Below are positions 1-13,600 of a DNA stretch of 64,000 nt, piece after piece. Origin of the DNA: Ifrita kowaldi (lineage: Eukaryota; Chordata; Aves; Passeriformes; Cinclosomatidae); assembly GCA_013398055.1 (NCBI GenBank), contig VZRS01007547.1, positions 93,353 through 157,352 of the forward strand, in the 5' to 3' direction. The notes beneath the pieces were generated by a model. It searched no databases and was not told the DNA's origin. It saw nothing but the letters and a program-made list of their open reading frames with translations. Position 1 is the stretch's first letter. Every line of letters begins with the position of its first letter. The translations under genes were made by a program, and so were the position numbers.

Positions 1-3000
1 TTTTTCCCCCTGCCTGATGTATTACAGTTACATCCTAACACCGACTTCTTTCAGGCTATTTCCACAGCTCACCTCTTTTTTTGATCCACTTATGAAGGGT
101 GTATCCTTCACTAACAAAACTTGTTTAGTCTGTGATATTTCATCTCTGGTAGCAATGTCCAGCCTCAAGGATTCAGATGATCACTGCATGCCCTATTGAT
201 GTAGTAAGAGATGTATGCATTTAAAATTGTAGTGTATATTAGGGTTCAGCTGAGGTTTTGGGCTGTTTGCACATGTGAAAACTCGGATCCTAAGGAGATG
301 GACCGTGCGAGAGATTTTGCACCCAGAACCAAAAGATGCTGTATTTAAGCTCTGCTTGTCTTCTCAGATGAAAATTGCGAAGAGTGGGTGACAGGGGTGT
401 GTGGGTGTAATTGTATAATTAGGCACATGCTGCTGTATTTTAGCACATACTGTCCCCTGCTGGGAGTAATCATATTACTGGTAAAAGTGAAGTTGTGTGT
501 TCATCCATCCACTCAGAAAGGTAGGCTGGCAAGGCCTCCTTTGTCTTTCCCTTTCAGACAAATGCATGGTTTTCCTGGCCCTTCCCTTGATCACCACCAT
601 GCCAAGAATGTAAGCATTTCCATTTGCTGAGGATTTCATTCCATCAGGTGGTATTGCTGTACGCAGGATGCAGCCGAAGGCACTGCAGAGGCTCCCGCAG
701 GAGGGGAATGGATAGCTTCACCTTTCCATGGGATGGGCTGCCGTGTGCCCACCAGCATGTCTGATATTCATATTGGTTGCCCCAGGGAAAAGCCTCTCAT
801 ACAGTGTTGGTGACTGCCTGCTGGTGCCCCACACAAACCTCACAGAGCTTCGCAACCATTTTACTTTTTGAGAAGATGTCAAATGGAAAGGAGCCTTCTC
901 TGCAACTCCCTGTTCTACTGCAAAAATGAGAGATGAACACTTACATTCCCCTTCTCTCCCCAGAGATCAAGACTTTCCTTCCCCACTACCATGGGGTCAG
1001 TGGAAATCAAAGGTCTGGGGCAGAAGGGCAGCCTGGCTGCCATGGCCTGGGGTCTGACAAACGTAACAGGTCTTCTGGCCTGACCATAACTCACCCCCAT
1101 CCCTGCTCTTGCCCGTCTCCAGGTCGCTGGAACTCCCTAGCCAATGGCATGCAAGGTTATTTCAGTGCCCATGCCCCCAGCAACTGCACACCAATGCAGT
1201 CCTCTGGTGAACGGCAAGATAGTTAATACAGAGAGAGGTTTTGTTTGCTAAAAGATGTAATGGGTTTTTTGGTTGTGTCTGCTTATTCAGTTTAAAATGG
1301 TTCTTTTGATTAAGCTATGCTAGACTTCATGAATTAGTTTATAGTCCTCAATTTCCTCTAAAATCCTCTAAACTTGTTAGCTCTGTGCACATGAGGCATA
1401 TTCTTGTCATTCATTTCTGCCTGGCAGCATATGAAGTTTCAGGGACTGCAGCTCCATAGATCCTTCATCAACAGATTTTCTATTTTGCAGACTGAATTTC
1501 TGAAAATCAAGGTGGCGTTTTCTATCAAACTTAGCAATGCTTAGCGATACGATAACCGTCTGGTGAAGGTCTTAAATTATGTACATCTTGACAATTATGC
1601 AGTCTGTATGTGACTTTCAGAAACCAAGAACAATTTTTGTTAGCTGTGTTTTATGTTGGTGTCCCTCTGTTTGTCAATTACCATTTTCTTTTATCTTCCT
1701 CAGCAGCTGTTTGTCTTCCCTTTTAGAGGGTAGACTGTATCACAGATTCAATGTGTTACCAAATACTTGTTTTTCTTAGAACCTCAGAACGGAGTGATTT
1801 GGATAAGAAAATTTTTCACTATGAGCCACTGTTCATATTCTTTTTCAACACACTGTATAGATAATATTAATAAAGCTATAAAATACTATGTGATTAGGAG
1901 TCCCTAGCATTATTTTTCCCTTGTTTAAAAATATAGTAACAAATCAGAAATCCAAATTTTCCATTGCACATGGATATTGGCCTACAATGTCAGCCATGGG
2001 ACATGCTGGCACATCATATGAACCTTACATAAGTTCATTATTAGAGGATGCACATGCTTATTTTACTGTAAATTGGTAACTTTAATAATATAGACCAAAA
2101 AAATGAGAATTGTAGGAGAGAAAATAGTCTAATTCAGAATAAACTTCTGGGACATTTTTATTCAAGTCAGTTTCTTTCTTTTTTCTTAATACCTCATCTC
2201 AAAGATCTCTTTATCCTTCCCTTTAAAGACAGTTAGTGTCAAGTTAAAACAAACAAGAGAATAAAAAATAAAAGGAAAATGAAAATAGGGGGAAAATGCA
2301 AGTTGCATGCCATGTATGTGCATGTGGAAAATGGGTGCTTTATGAGACTCTGTCCATACAGCAAGTCAGTGTGTTAGGCAAAGTCTCCATTCAAAACCCA
2401 TTGATGTTCTTTAACTAAAACTTCTTTAGCAATTTTTTCCTTTATCTAAAATATTAAGGAATTCTACGAGGGATTTCAACACCCAGCATGTCCATAGGAG
2501 AGATTCAAGCCATAGATAACTGTTTAGCAGAACTGATAGCTTCTCTCCTGTGTCCTTCCTTAAATTACAGGTTCTTACCCACTTTGCCTTCATTTCTCAA
2601 CGTAAAAAAAGGTGCAATATAGAAGTGTTATTTTTCAAACTAAAAATCTAAGCATTACAATCATAGAAAGAAGTGGTTTTTGTGGAAGATGGATCATATT
2701 CATGTGGAAGATAAGACTGGATTGAGCTCCTGTCCCTACTCCAAGCTGCTGGAATGGGGTGGGACCCAGGCTGGAAGTTGTAAAGCCATGCAGAGATGGC
2801 ACACTCTCCATGTTAATGGGCTAAAAGAGAGGTGATATTGGTCTGCACACTTTTTCTGGTTCTGTTTTGTGTTCTTCTGGAGCTGAATCATTCCAGAAGA
2901 GAAGGTGATGTTCCACTGCAAAACGCCCTAGGCCCTAATCATCCTTAATGCTTAAGGATTCCTCCTGGAAAGTAGGACATGTGAGTTCAACTTTCCTCAT

Positions 3001-4327
3001 CAGCTGGAGATGTGCTGTATGTTTGGTGCCTGAGGAAAGTAAAGGATACCAAGGATACTTCTGAAACATAAACCCAAGCCCGTAACACCACACTATCTGC
3101 CTTGCTTGAAAATGAGGTTTTTTAAACAGAATTAAGTAGTTTCAGGTCTAAATGTTATGATGACATTTATACACAATTATCCTACATGTCTGCAATCTGC
3201 ACAAAGGGTACCTCATCCAAGGCTTTCATTCTCCTCAGGCTGTCTTCTAATGTATGCTACAGATCTACTCCAGGGTCAAAATAAAGTATTAACAGAGTTA
3301 GAGATTTGAGGATGGAAGTTTGGCTTTAGAGTATGAAATTTGAATTCACCACAATGGACACCTCAATTATTTTATGGCAATAACAAGCTGATATGCTCTA
3401 ATTTGTTACAGTCAGGCATAAAGTTCTTAGGGAAACCTAGGTATTTTATGTTACTAAAAGAATTATATTATTTTCTTCATAAAGAGAACATATTCTGATT
3501 TATTAACTTTAAGATACATGGAGTAAAAGAAATATGCTTCACTGGACTTGTAAATCACTGGGAAGAAAAGCAGGCTGTGGAGAGCAGAAAAAACAGGCAT
3601 CACTGTTTTGTGAAATAAAAATGTTCAGGGTATTTCAAAGGTTCAGTTAGAAGCTCAGTACTTAGCTGTCACTTGTAGCTTTCAAGTCCTTCCCTAGAGA
3701 TTTGCAGTTGCCTCCAGGAGAGGCAAGGGACCAGGTCACTTTCCCCCTCTAACAAGTGTGATGGAAGCATGTGCCTGGAGTTTAGGCAGAGGACAGGAGT
3801 GACAGCATGACATGAGTCACTTCTCATCCCAGCTGCCTAATCTCTTGGTTTTTAATACAAACATTTTTAGAGTGAAAATGTTTGAGTGAGAAAGCCATCA
3901 TGAGCTGTGGCCAGGCTTTGGCTGGTCACTAACAACAGGAGCATTGACACACTTCTGTCCTGCTTGGATTAAATTGTTGCAGTCTAAACTTAAAGACAGA
4001 ATGTTCTTTTTCACATCTGTTCTGAACCTACAGCTTTTTGAAGGAAAAATTGCCCACATAAAATAATAGAAAAAAAATTTATTTTTGCAGGAGTTCCCTT
4101 TTGGTCTAAACTAGACTGGAAAACATGAAAAATGAGCTGTTAGTTGTAGGAGAGGTATCACGCCAGTGCCACTTTCTTGTTACTCTTACTGAAGAAAAGA
4201 TTTTCATCAAGAAACGCATGCAATGTTTGGACTGTTACTGCATCACCTCTCAAATGCAATGTAACCTTACACAATAACATCCATGTCTGTTTTTCTGAGA
4301 ACTGTACTGGTTAGTAAAATGACACCT

Positions 4328-4356
4328 ATGTAATTGAATATGCAAATATGTAATTA
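4328..4356. promoter_or_regulatory. octamer/homeodomain composite motif
   Basis: A perfect POU octamer ATGCAAAT lies at 4340-4347. It is flanked on each side by a copy of ATGTAATT (4328-4335 and 4349-4356), and the second copy runs into TAATTAA. POU and homeodomain factors bind such sites in vertebrate enhancers. The surrounding AT-rich DNA looks like many conserved non-coding elements. That it is functional is inference only, because single motifs of this size occur by chance. Confidence 0.22.
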
Positions 4357-5793
4357 AACCAAATGCACTATGTAAACAATAGCAAACAGTCTTTACGAGA
4401 AAATTATTCTGATATCGAAACAGCAAATGCTCTACTTTTTGTCTCTCACATTTAATACAACATCATGCGGGGTGACAACGTCAATGCATGCATTGCACTT
4501 CTTTCTTCCCATGCCATGTGTAAGGCAGAAGCTGATGAAGTCAGGAAACCATTGAGTTTTTTGGAAAACACTCTTAATTTTGCTCCTGGGATTATGTTTT
4601 TTAGTCTTTAGTAACAGAATTAAATCATGTTACTTGAATCAACTTTTTGTATTTAAGTGAAGGTCAATAAAGATTCACAGATATATTGAATGGCTTTCAG
4701 AGAAACTGGAAGTTTTTTGCTGGTTTGGATAAACATATGTTTATTTAAATCATCCAAATCTACAAAACATTTTTGTTAAGCACATTAAGACAGAGACTAT
4801 AAAAGTATGGTTTTCCATGGGGTAGTTTACCACATTTTCCCCTTTTCAGAGCTGAATAGAAAAGATGCACTGTGCTGTACAATCTGGTTGGTTAAAAGCA
4901 ATGCCATTTTTTTGCCCCAATAGAGATTTTATCCTACACTTTTTTTTTGTGGGTGAGCAAGATTTTTTGAGCCAGTCTTTCAAGTCATCTCTTAAACACA
5001 ATATATACAGAAGTAGTCACTAGATTTAAAATTAATGTTTACATCACAGAAAAATAATATATTTGTCTATATAGGAACATAAAACCTTGTAAGAACATAA
5101 TCCTTCCAGATGCTACAGTTCTAATTATTTGTTTTAAGGAAAGTCAACTATCTTGACCAAGTGTGGAGTCTTAATTAAGCTGAATAATCTGGCAGTGAAT
5201 CCAGTGCACTTTGGCTCATATTGAGCTGTCTGATTTAGGTCCTGCAGGGTGCAGTGCTACCTTGCTTGGTGAGCTGAATAATTATTTATATCTCAGTGAA
5301 CACTAATATCTCCGCTTATCTAGGTTTACACAGGCTGTCAAGTTAGCCGTTCCTGAAGAGATCATTCAGCTGGGCAATGTTGTCCCACACGGTGGGTCAG
5401 GGTCCAGCTGCCCTTTTCCCATTCTGTGGGGATGGCTTGAAAGTGCTGGAACAACGGTTTTACACCACATTGATTTTATAATCCCTAATCCAATGTCTCC
5501 AGAGGGACTATAATTCTGTGTAACAGGCATAAAACAAAGAGATAAATGTTAAAGTTCCTAATGAAAATGGAGGCATCAAGGATACGCTGAGGGTCTCTGT
5601 GTTTATTTTCAGGGTATTGATTCACACTAGTTAGGGCAATTATTTTTTGAAAATCATGTTCCTTAGAACAGTGCCATACAAAAAAATGCATGGTGCAAAG
5701 GTTTTACAAGTTGCTAAAGTGAACCCACACTGATTCCACATTAATCAAGTTTATGAGTTTATATAATTTAGGGATGCTATACAGTACTCCTTT

Positions 5794-5815
5794 ATATGAG
5801 TATTTATACTCATAT
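5794..5815. repeat. short perfect inverted repeat (9-bp arms)
   Basis: The arms ATATGAGTA and TACTCATAT are exact reverse complements separated by a 4-base loop. A third partial copy of ACTCATAT follows at about 5820-5828. It is probably local slippage in AT-rich DNA, with no known function. Confidence 0.5.
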
Positions 5816-6099
5816 TTACACTCATATATTTATAAAATCTGTGCTGAGGCACTAAGGCGTGAGGCTGAATTTATGCCATTCAGCTTCACATACTCCTACG
5901 GATGTAGTCTAGAGAGTCTTATTTTGACTTGGAATGTGAAATTATCAAAGATCAAGAAAATTATTTGAAGTCTCAATTCATAAAATACTTATGGCTTTTG
6001 CCTACAACTCCACAGTTGTTTCAGGGTTCCAAAACAGTGCATGTTTCTATTTCATTCTGGAAGCATGAACAACTCCAATAAATTATCTGAATGAGAGTA

Positions 6100-6425
6100 A
6101 AATTGTGGGTTTAACAATAATAATGAGCTTTAATAGAACGGAAAGTGGACACTGAACTCCATAAAGACAATGTAATTACAATAATTTTCCCAAATTTTGA
6201 AACACTCTTGAATTCCTGCTCCTCTTCTCCAGCATCCTTATAGCACTTCCAGCATGGTGTGGTCTTCAGGTTTAATAAGCAACCACTTTTTCCCATCATC
6301 CAGGTTATTAACAAAAGTATTGAAAATCAGCAAAACAAGAGAGACCCCTGTGCAAGCCCATGCCATGCATCCCTCCATCCCTGACAGTGAACCACTAGTA
6401 AGTTCTCTGAGTAGAGTTTTTTACT
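6100..6425 (-). mobile_element. decayed CR1-clade LINE fragment (reverse transcriptase region)
   Basis: On the minus strand, about 6350 down to 6270 reads as a degraded reverse-transcriptase block. It keeps the hallmark (L)IFNTFVNNLDDG, compared with the LFNIFINDLDD-type block that follows the GVPQG motif in CR1/L3 LINEs. Frames are broken and the expected upstream GVPQG is eroded, so this is an old inactive fragment. The boundaries are estimates. I cannot assign a subfamily by eye. Confidence 0.5.
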
Positions 6426-9400
6426 GATCGCATGACAGTTTTATGAAAGCTGTGTTTTCCTATCTTGCTTTTGAGATTATCACGTGAAGTAAGCTTACTC
6501 ACTGCTGAAGACCAGCCACAGCAGCCCCAGGAGCAAGCACATCCACACAGGGTGAGCAAGAGTGATGCTCTCACCTTAGGCTGTAGCGCAGAGCCTGCTA
6601 CCCTGGCTAGCTTTGTCCCCACTGGGTGTGTGCAGCAGGGATGTTTCCACCACTCAAGACAGCTATGTGCATATTGATGCTCCAATTAAAAAAAAATGCC
6701 TCTGAGGCCCAAAGGGACTATGCTGATTAGTGAGGCTAACAGCTAAAGTCTAGGCTTAACATATCTCACCTCAAAATTCCTCCATGTAGCACAAGGTTGT
6801 TCATTATCTGCACATCCTTTTGCATTTTAATGGCTTTTCAGAGTCAGCTTGAGGACAGAACAGAACAGGCTCTGAAGAGTTGAAGGAATATCCACAAAGA
6901 AACAGTTTTCTTTTCCTTTCTCTGAGCTCACAAGAGGCTACAGGATCACCAGGAAGTAATTCCTCTTGCAAGTCCAGCAACTTTAGTGAAGCTTTAGCTA
7001 ATCAGTCAGTAATATGCAGGAATATCCTGCTAAAGAAATTCAGTGATGGAGATTTTACTAGCAACTGGTGAGCTGTTACTCAGCATAACAGAACTAGAGG
7101 CAGGTTTTAAGACCACTGTTTCTGATGTTCTCGAGGTTCCTGGTAATGAAGTGTCCGTGACAGCAACCTCTTATGGAAGTCACACACTCTGTAGCATTGC
7201 TCCCATCATATCCTACTCTACAGTCTCATCTGTCTCTCCACCTTCATCCTTGCAATGATGCCTGCAGACATCTATTTTGTGGCTGTCTGTATGCTTCAGG
7301 GAAACATAGAGTATTATGAAGGCTTTTAATACAGCTCCAGGTATCCTAAGTAGTAAATAAAGGCAGGAACAGAATCTTACCCTTATTCACACATTGATGA
7401 ATTGCACTAAGTTCGATGTTTCTTTAACTCACAGAGAACTATTAGTCACCAAAAATGTATTTAATGATGAAAATACAAAACTCAGCAAGAAATGCCATAT
7501 ATTACTCTAAAATTTATAGAACTACCATTTCAAATATTAAAAAAAATCCAAACCTGAGAGCAATTAGAGTTCAGTGCATCTGAATTATTCAAGTTACACA
7601 TTGAATAAGCTTCCAGGTTATAACTGATTTCCTGAACCAATTTAACAAAACTCAAAAAGCAATATTAAGGAAGAAAAATACAAACCAAAAAAGTTACTAT
7701 ATATATTTCCTGTAGGTAACATGACTGCAAGTTGGATTCCTCAAATACATTTTTCAAATATACTATGTCAGAAAAAGCACAAGAAAAGACGAAATTAAAT
7801 GAATGTGAAATTCTCATATCCCAAACTAAAACCAAATAAGAATGTTCCATTATGTCCACTACATATACAGCTTTGTGTAAATTAACTCCTGAAAACAATG
7901 TGTATTTGATCCTGAAAATCATCTGTCTTATGATATAACAAAGGGATCTTTGGGAAAATATTTCACGAATAGTTCTTTATGGTAACAAATCTCTTTTAAA
8001 AGCCAATCACTACAAAATGATTAATTCCAGGTTTTTACAAAAGAAATCATAGACTAGAATAATTCAAATTTAGTCACAGAAGGTTTGACAGATCAAGGTA
8101 TTAGGAATGAGCACACATTTTAACCTGAAACAGCTCTTTCAGGAAATGCAGTCTGTTGGTCAGCAATAAAATAATTTGTGAAAGCTTGAAATAATATTGA
8201 ATTTCAAAACTGCTCAAGAGAAACTAAAGGACTTTACACAAAATAACATTCAGAGCCATGAGAGACTCTCTAAGCCTACCAAACTACATCTCATCCAAAA
8301 TCTGATCTCATCCAAAGTCACTGGATACAAGACAGGTAATCATCATCCACGAGCTGTGGATGGTGGCCAAAAGGCAGGTGTCGCTGACCTGCAAAGCAAA
8401 CATGATCCAAATCTTTTCAAGGAATAAACAGCAGGAAACAAAAAAATGTTTGAGAAAGTATTTCTGTGCAGCTGTTTATATTAAATTCAAAGGCAAGTAA
8501 TCAGAATTTTACATTGATATGAAAATGTATCAGCAATCACAATGGGCCAATTTGACTTTTCTCCCCAAATGTTCACTTAAATACTGTAGCAATTGCAGGC
8601 TGTTCAGTACTTCCTCAAAGAGAGCTGAACTTTCTAATTCACAAATAACCATTTAAGTAAACATAGCATAAATGACTATACCTATTTTGCTGAAAAACAA
8701 GATCAGAAAAAATTTCTAAAGCTCTTTTCTTTGTTTTCTTATTCACCTGTTACTTTCTTGTACTACTATCTTGTCTTCTTTCTCTTTTCCCAAGTGTAAA
8801 TTATATTTAGACTAGCATACCAACATGTAATTACATGTATTTTCATTATCTCGTAATTTGGCTTGGGAATCTACACTGTATGCACAAAATGCTGATTGCC
8901 TGCAGCTGTGGACAAATGATTATTTAGATAAGCAAGCAAGTTGATGAGATGAACCAGGAACTTGGAGGAAAGTCACTCTCAGTCTTGGTGCTTGGAGGAA
9001 CAGCTCAAACCCTTGGGGTGCATTGGGACTACAGGGTCCAGGTAAACTCAGCTATTGTTTTTGTTTTGGCATTAGCCAATAACAGTATACAATGTCCTTG
9101 ACTGCTTACAGTATAAATACTTACTTCTAAATGCTTCTGTGATTTAAACTGTGGCCAAGTTTTAGGGATAAGGCTGTGAATAGCAAAGTACTACTGAATG
9201 ACATTTATTTTAACCAACTTTACTAGACATTAAACCCCCAGTCCTCACATTTTCACAGGTCACTGTTTATTTAGAAAGTGGCATCTTTCAAACTAAAAAA
9301 AAGAGGAAAAAGGCAGCCAAAAAAAATTGAAAGCTGTGATAATGGTAATTTCACAAAGCTTTCTAAATGAGAATATACATGCCTGCAATTAGTTGTAATA

Positions 9401-9744
9401 CCTGTGTTTTTCAGGTGCCAAAAAACCAACAAACCCCAAACTACCAAACAAACCCTGAATCAAAATGAAACTGAAAAAAAAGTTGCTTCCTGAAAAACTA
9501 ACCTTTCCAGGTACTTCAAACACTATGAGCAGCTTGGAAAACTGCTGGTAAGGAAAAAACCTAAACACTTCTAACACCCTCACTACTTTCCCAAGCATGT
9601 GAATATCTTACAGCCTCCAAAAACTCAGCCTGTCCCTATAATCTTGACAAGTCAAGAAATACCAAGTACACAATTGCAGTGTTTTAGCGGCAGTAAAACA
9701 CCTTCTTTACAACAAAGAACACAGAAGTGAATTATTTGAAGCTA
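6426..9744. other. non-coding block
   Basis: AT-rich sequence without recognisable genes, repeats or RNA. Open frames are all short and overlap in several phases. There is one weak donor-like GACAG|GTAATC near 8334 and no convincing acceptor to pair with it. Nothing further is supported. Confidence 0.55.
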
Positions 9745-9960
9745 ACAGGGTGGGCCTGACAGCATCTGAGGTGTCTGGCTGCTGTAACAGCCCCCAGGTC
9801 CTGTGCAGCCTCCTGAAACAGCTGGCCCCAGGGCTGCTGCTCCAAACCTCCAGCCACTGCTTTTCTGCCTCCGCATTCAGGGGAGCGCTGCTGCTCCGCC
9901 CCATGCTCTGCTCCAAGCGATTGCTGCAACAGCCTCCTGCCCCAGTGGAGCCAAAATAAG
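9745..9960. other. isolated GC-rich patch, unidentified
   Basis: About 215 bases are strikingly richer in G and C than the flanks, with many CTG/CAG trinucleotides but few CpG. Several frames stay open together on both strands, which is what GC-rich, stop-poor DNA does and is not in itself evidence of coding. It could be an old exon, a fragment of an unrecognised repeat, or a GC-biased conversion patch. No protein family is recognisable in any frame. Confidence 0.4.
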
Positions 9961-10096
9961 ATGTTTCACTGTGGGTCCAGTTTAAACACAATATTTTGTG
10001 GTGAGACCTGTTAAACTAATTTGTAATGGCAAAACCAAAATGGAAACAAGCACATACGCACTTTCAAAAGAGGACTTTAATTTCATGAGCCATTAT

Positions 10097-10172
10097 ATTT
10101 TAAAGATAACAAAAAGACAGTATGTTTAGGAGACATTTTAAAGATAACAAAAAGACAGTATGTTTAGGAGAC
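10097..10172. repeat. perfect 38-bp tandem duplication
   Basis: The 38-bp unit beginning ATTTTAAAGATAACAAAAAG occurs twice head to tail without a mismatch (10097-10134 and 10135-10172). The absence of divergence suggests a recent duplication, possibly polymorphic, or an assembly artefact. Confidence 0.92.
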
Positions 10173-10533
10173 ATTTTTTCTGCCTTCAAACAGGGAAACG
10201 TGTTGGAAGAGATGGCCTGTCAATCTTATTTTGGGTAATATTTTCTACAAATTGTTTTCTTTTGAAGCAAAATATATTTCATGTAGTAAATAATGCCAAA
10301 CATCACTGTAAATCCTATATTTTCATTCAGTTTTGATTAGTTCCTATTCTGGAAACATATCTGTAACAGAAAATTTGAAAATAAAAGCTCATCTGACCTT
10401 CACCTGTGTAACATAGCTAGGTTTTAGATATTATTTGAAGATGAAAATCACTGTAGTAACTCCAGGTATATCAGATATATATAGTTCACATGAAAAATGA
10501 CTGAACACAAGAAGCCTTCCTTTCTCTTTTTTC

Positions 10534-10600
10534 TTTTTTTTTTTTTTTTTTTTTCAGGATGCAGGTGATTTTATTAGGTCAAGTATGTGTGTTGTTTTTT
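10534..10600 (-). other. possible 3' end of a retroposed mRNA (poly-A tail and AATAAA)
   Basis: The plus strand carries a 21-T run (10534-10554). Read on the minus strand this is a poly-A tract, preceded 15 bases upstream by a canonical AATAAA (complement of 10570-10575). That geometry is typical of a polyadenylated transcript copied back into the genome. I could not recognise any gene body on the minus strand upstream (higher coordinates), and no target-site duplication was established. A chance T run, or the polypyrimidine tract of a 3' splice site on the plus strand (it ends in CAG), are alternatives. Confidence 0.3.
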
Positions 10601-13600
10601 TTTTTACAGGGCAGAAAATCATTTCAGTGTTGGCATCCTATTTTAACAGCCTGACTGGAGTTGCTTTGGCAAGATATATATTTTAAGACTGTAGCAGTGA
10701 AAGGACTCAGTTTGAACTCTGTCCTAAATACACAGAATCTGATGCATGTAGTAACTATTGAACTTTAGTGGGCTTGTATAATTAGAGCTGAACCAGTGTT
10801 TCAGAGCTGATTCCTGTTCTAGCTTTCTGTATGCATTTTTCATTACTTCTTTGTTGTTTGTTCTCTTCTTACATTGAAGAAAGCACTGTCTAAAACAAGC
10901 TGTATATGCATAAGACTATCAACACATTTATCCATGAAGCTTTACCACTGCAGTCCATAATGCTTTAAAAACAAAAAGGTTGTATCTGTGTATTGTTAAT
11001 AATTATTAGGGAAGTATGTAGTCCTGTCCCAGGGTTTGGTAAGTAAGGTCATGGTACAATAAGAGTTGCAAGCTCTGTAAGCATTAGTTGTATTTGCATA
11101 TGTCAGAACAGTCTGTGAATACTAACGGCACAAACACTTCACATCTGCTTCTGTTTACTCCCATGCTAACAGTCAAAAGTACAAAAGTACTGTGTTAATT
11201 GCTCTGTTACATACTGACTGTTGACACATTCTCCATAGAGCTTTCATAAATACACTGTTGCAAACAAACTACTAATGACTTTGCTTATTTCCAGCCCATC
11301 TTTAAAAGAAATCCAGAATATATACACAGATTAATGATTCCTCTATTTAGCAGTGTGTCTTGTTGCTTGCTATTGTGGAGGCTTGTATAAAGGCAGTATC
11401 AATTAAGTAGCAATTATCTATGAAGTGGGAAAAAAAAGTGATGATATAAATTAGTAATGTGCATGAAGTGAGAATTTCTGAAAACAACTCGAGGTGAACT
11501 CTGAGGCAAGGGCACCGACTAGTGAACAAACCCTCTCCATCTGCTCTTCTATCTAAAACCATTAGAGCCCAATTTGAAGTCTGACTAAACAGCAGTGATA
11601 CCTGTGGGCCTCCATTGAGATTTTTCACTATATATGACATGCCCTGGAGAAATTTAAAAAAATAGGATGGGAGCTGAGGGAAAAAAATTAGACTCCTAAA
11701 AACCACCACTAACAAGCTAATCATATTTAAATTTGTGCTTCAAGTTTCTCTTTGCTGTGACACTTCAACATAGAAATACAATTATCTAGTTATTAAAAAA
11801 CAACAAAGGAGCCGCCACCCAAATCCACTGTCACAGTTAGCGTGGTACTTAGTTTCTGACAATGGTCTGCTTCTTCTGAAGGAGAGAGAAAACCCCACAG
11901 TGTGCCTCACCTTCCTCAAACAGCAAGCATGTGTGGTTTTCTGAATGCCCCTTCTGATATTGAATTTTGTCGTTAAGAACCTTTCAGAAATGGTCTCTCC
12001 GTCCATCATTCAGGTATAGACATTCATTGCTGTAAATGCAGCATAAGTGTAATTTATTTATTATTTTTATTTCTTTTTTTTTTAATGGTTTCTTCAATTT
12101 GTGTGACAGAATAAGATAAAATGAAGTCACTCTTCCTTATATTATTTGCTATCGCATGTCTGTCTCCTGCACTTACACCTTTATTCATTTTGGTCAAGAA
12201 TATATGACAGTCACCAGGAGCAAGTCACTCATTCATTAGCTCCATTTTGTTGATTTATTCATGTCCTAGGCATTTAATCAGGTCCAATGAAGAGTAATAA
12301 AGCATTCTGACCAACAAAACACATTTTGTATTTTTTCCTCTATTTAATGTTCTTGCAAATCTCCCCACTCTATCATACATAATGCAGGTAGAGATGTACA
12401 AGGTAGACCTTAGGTCTGTAAAGGCACTCTCTCTCTCTTGCAGCCACCCCGATGAAATCTCAGATGTCTTTCATTTCATGAGGCTGGTGCTTTCAGCCTT
12501 GGTTAAACCACACTCGGGCTGTGAACAGCGGTGGTCTCACCACCGTCTCTGTGTATGCCAGTGCCTATGAATCATTTTAACACAATTTTCTTATCCTAGT
12601 TTTGCACAAATGTCTAGTTATAAACCTGCAAAGAAGGTGAACAATCAAGACCATTCCACATCAAACCTGAGCAGACTCTAGGTGGGATGGAGGGAGCAGA
12701 ATGAGCGTGTGAGCACTGCCAAAGTGCTCCTGTCTCCCACCACTGACCCCCCATTGAGGCTCTGTGAAAGTCCTGTCATCCCAGCATTCAGCCATCTGTA
12801 CACATCTGCTAGAGCTATTGCCTCTGGCTTCTCCCACAGACAGACCTTATTCCCTCCCTTTATACGGCTGGTTGTTCATACTGTGTTTGATCACCTCTTC
12901 CAGATTCTGTTTTTCTGCTATGGACAATCCCAAATCATCTCCAGACACAAGCACATGTGCATGCAGAAGTTACAGACATCGGCCTAATTAAGTGAAAGCA
13001 ATTGGGTGGCAGAAAGAGGAGGGAGCACTCAGACCATCCCACCCTGGTCCCAAGCTGGCTGTCCTGCCAGGGCCCAGAATGTGTTCCCTGAAGGCCAGTC
13101 CCCGTGGGGCAGTGCTGTGCCCTCCTCATGGGGCAGACCATGTTTGTGGGGTGAGCTTATGGGTGACCAGGAACTACAAGACTGGCATTCTCTCACTCCT
13201 GCTGCAACTCCAGTGCCAAGGAAAGCATGGTGGGGTATAGGGAGGAGAGCCAAAAGCTCTTCAGTTGCCTCTCCATGAGTGCTGGGCTTGATAGAAACTA
13301 ATTTTGATTCTATGTTATAGCTCAGCATGACATTTACTGCAAACAGACATTTCTGCCTGCTCAGAATTGTTTTTCTCAGTTCAGTTATGATGAACCATAC
13401 AAATTCTTCAAGATCCTGCTCTGTGGTCTCTGCTCTATCTCATTTTTCAAACCATTATCAGATCTTGAAGACAGAGATCATCATGGGCCAGAATGACCAG
13501 AAGTCAGAAAAAAGCATTTTTCAAAGAATTCTGGAGTTGCAAATAAAACTCTTTCAACATTATTTTCCTGGAAATTAGACATTTCTAAAGAAAACTAAAA

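Larger units (their letters stand above)
1..6095. other. non-coding, gene-poor block
   Basis: Only short open frames (under 100 codons) are present. None has a recognisable domain or a convincing set of splice sites. The sequence is AT-rich with short A and T runs, for example around 4070 and 4940. A composite octamer motif (4328-4356) and a hairpin (5794-5815) are listed separately. I see no CR1 end, LTR or RNA gene here. Confidence 0.6.

Noticed and set aside
13006..13328. Overlapping open frames of 80-100 codons on both strands
   Set aside because: Simultaneous openness in several phases reflects local composition. No domain or splice evidence.
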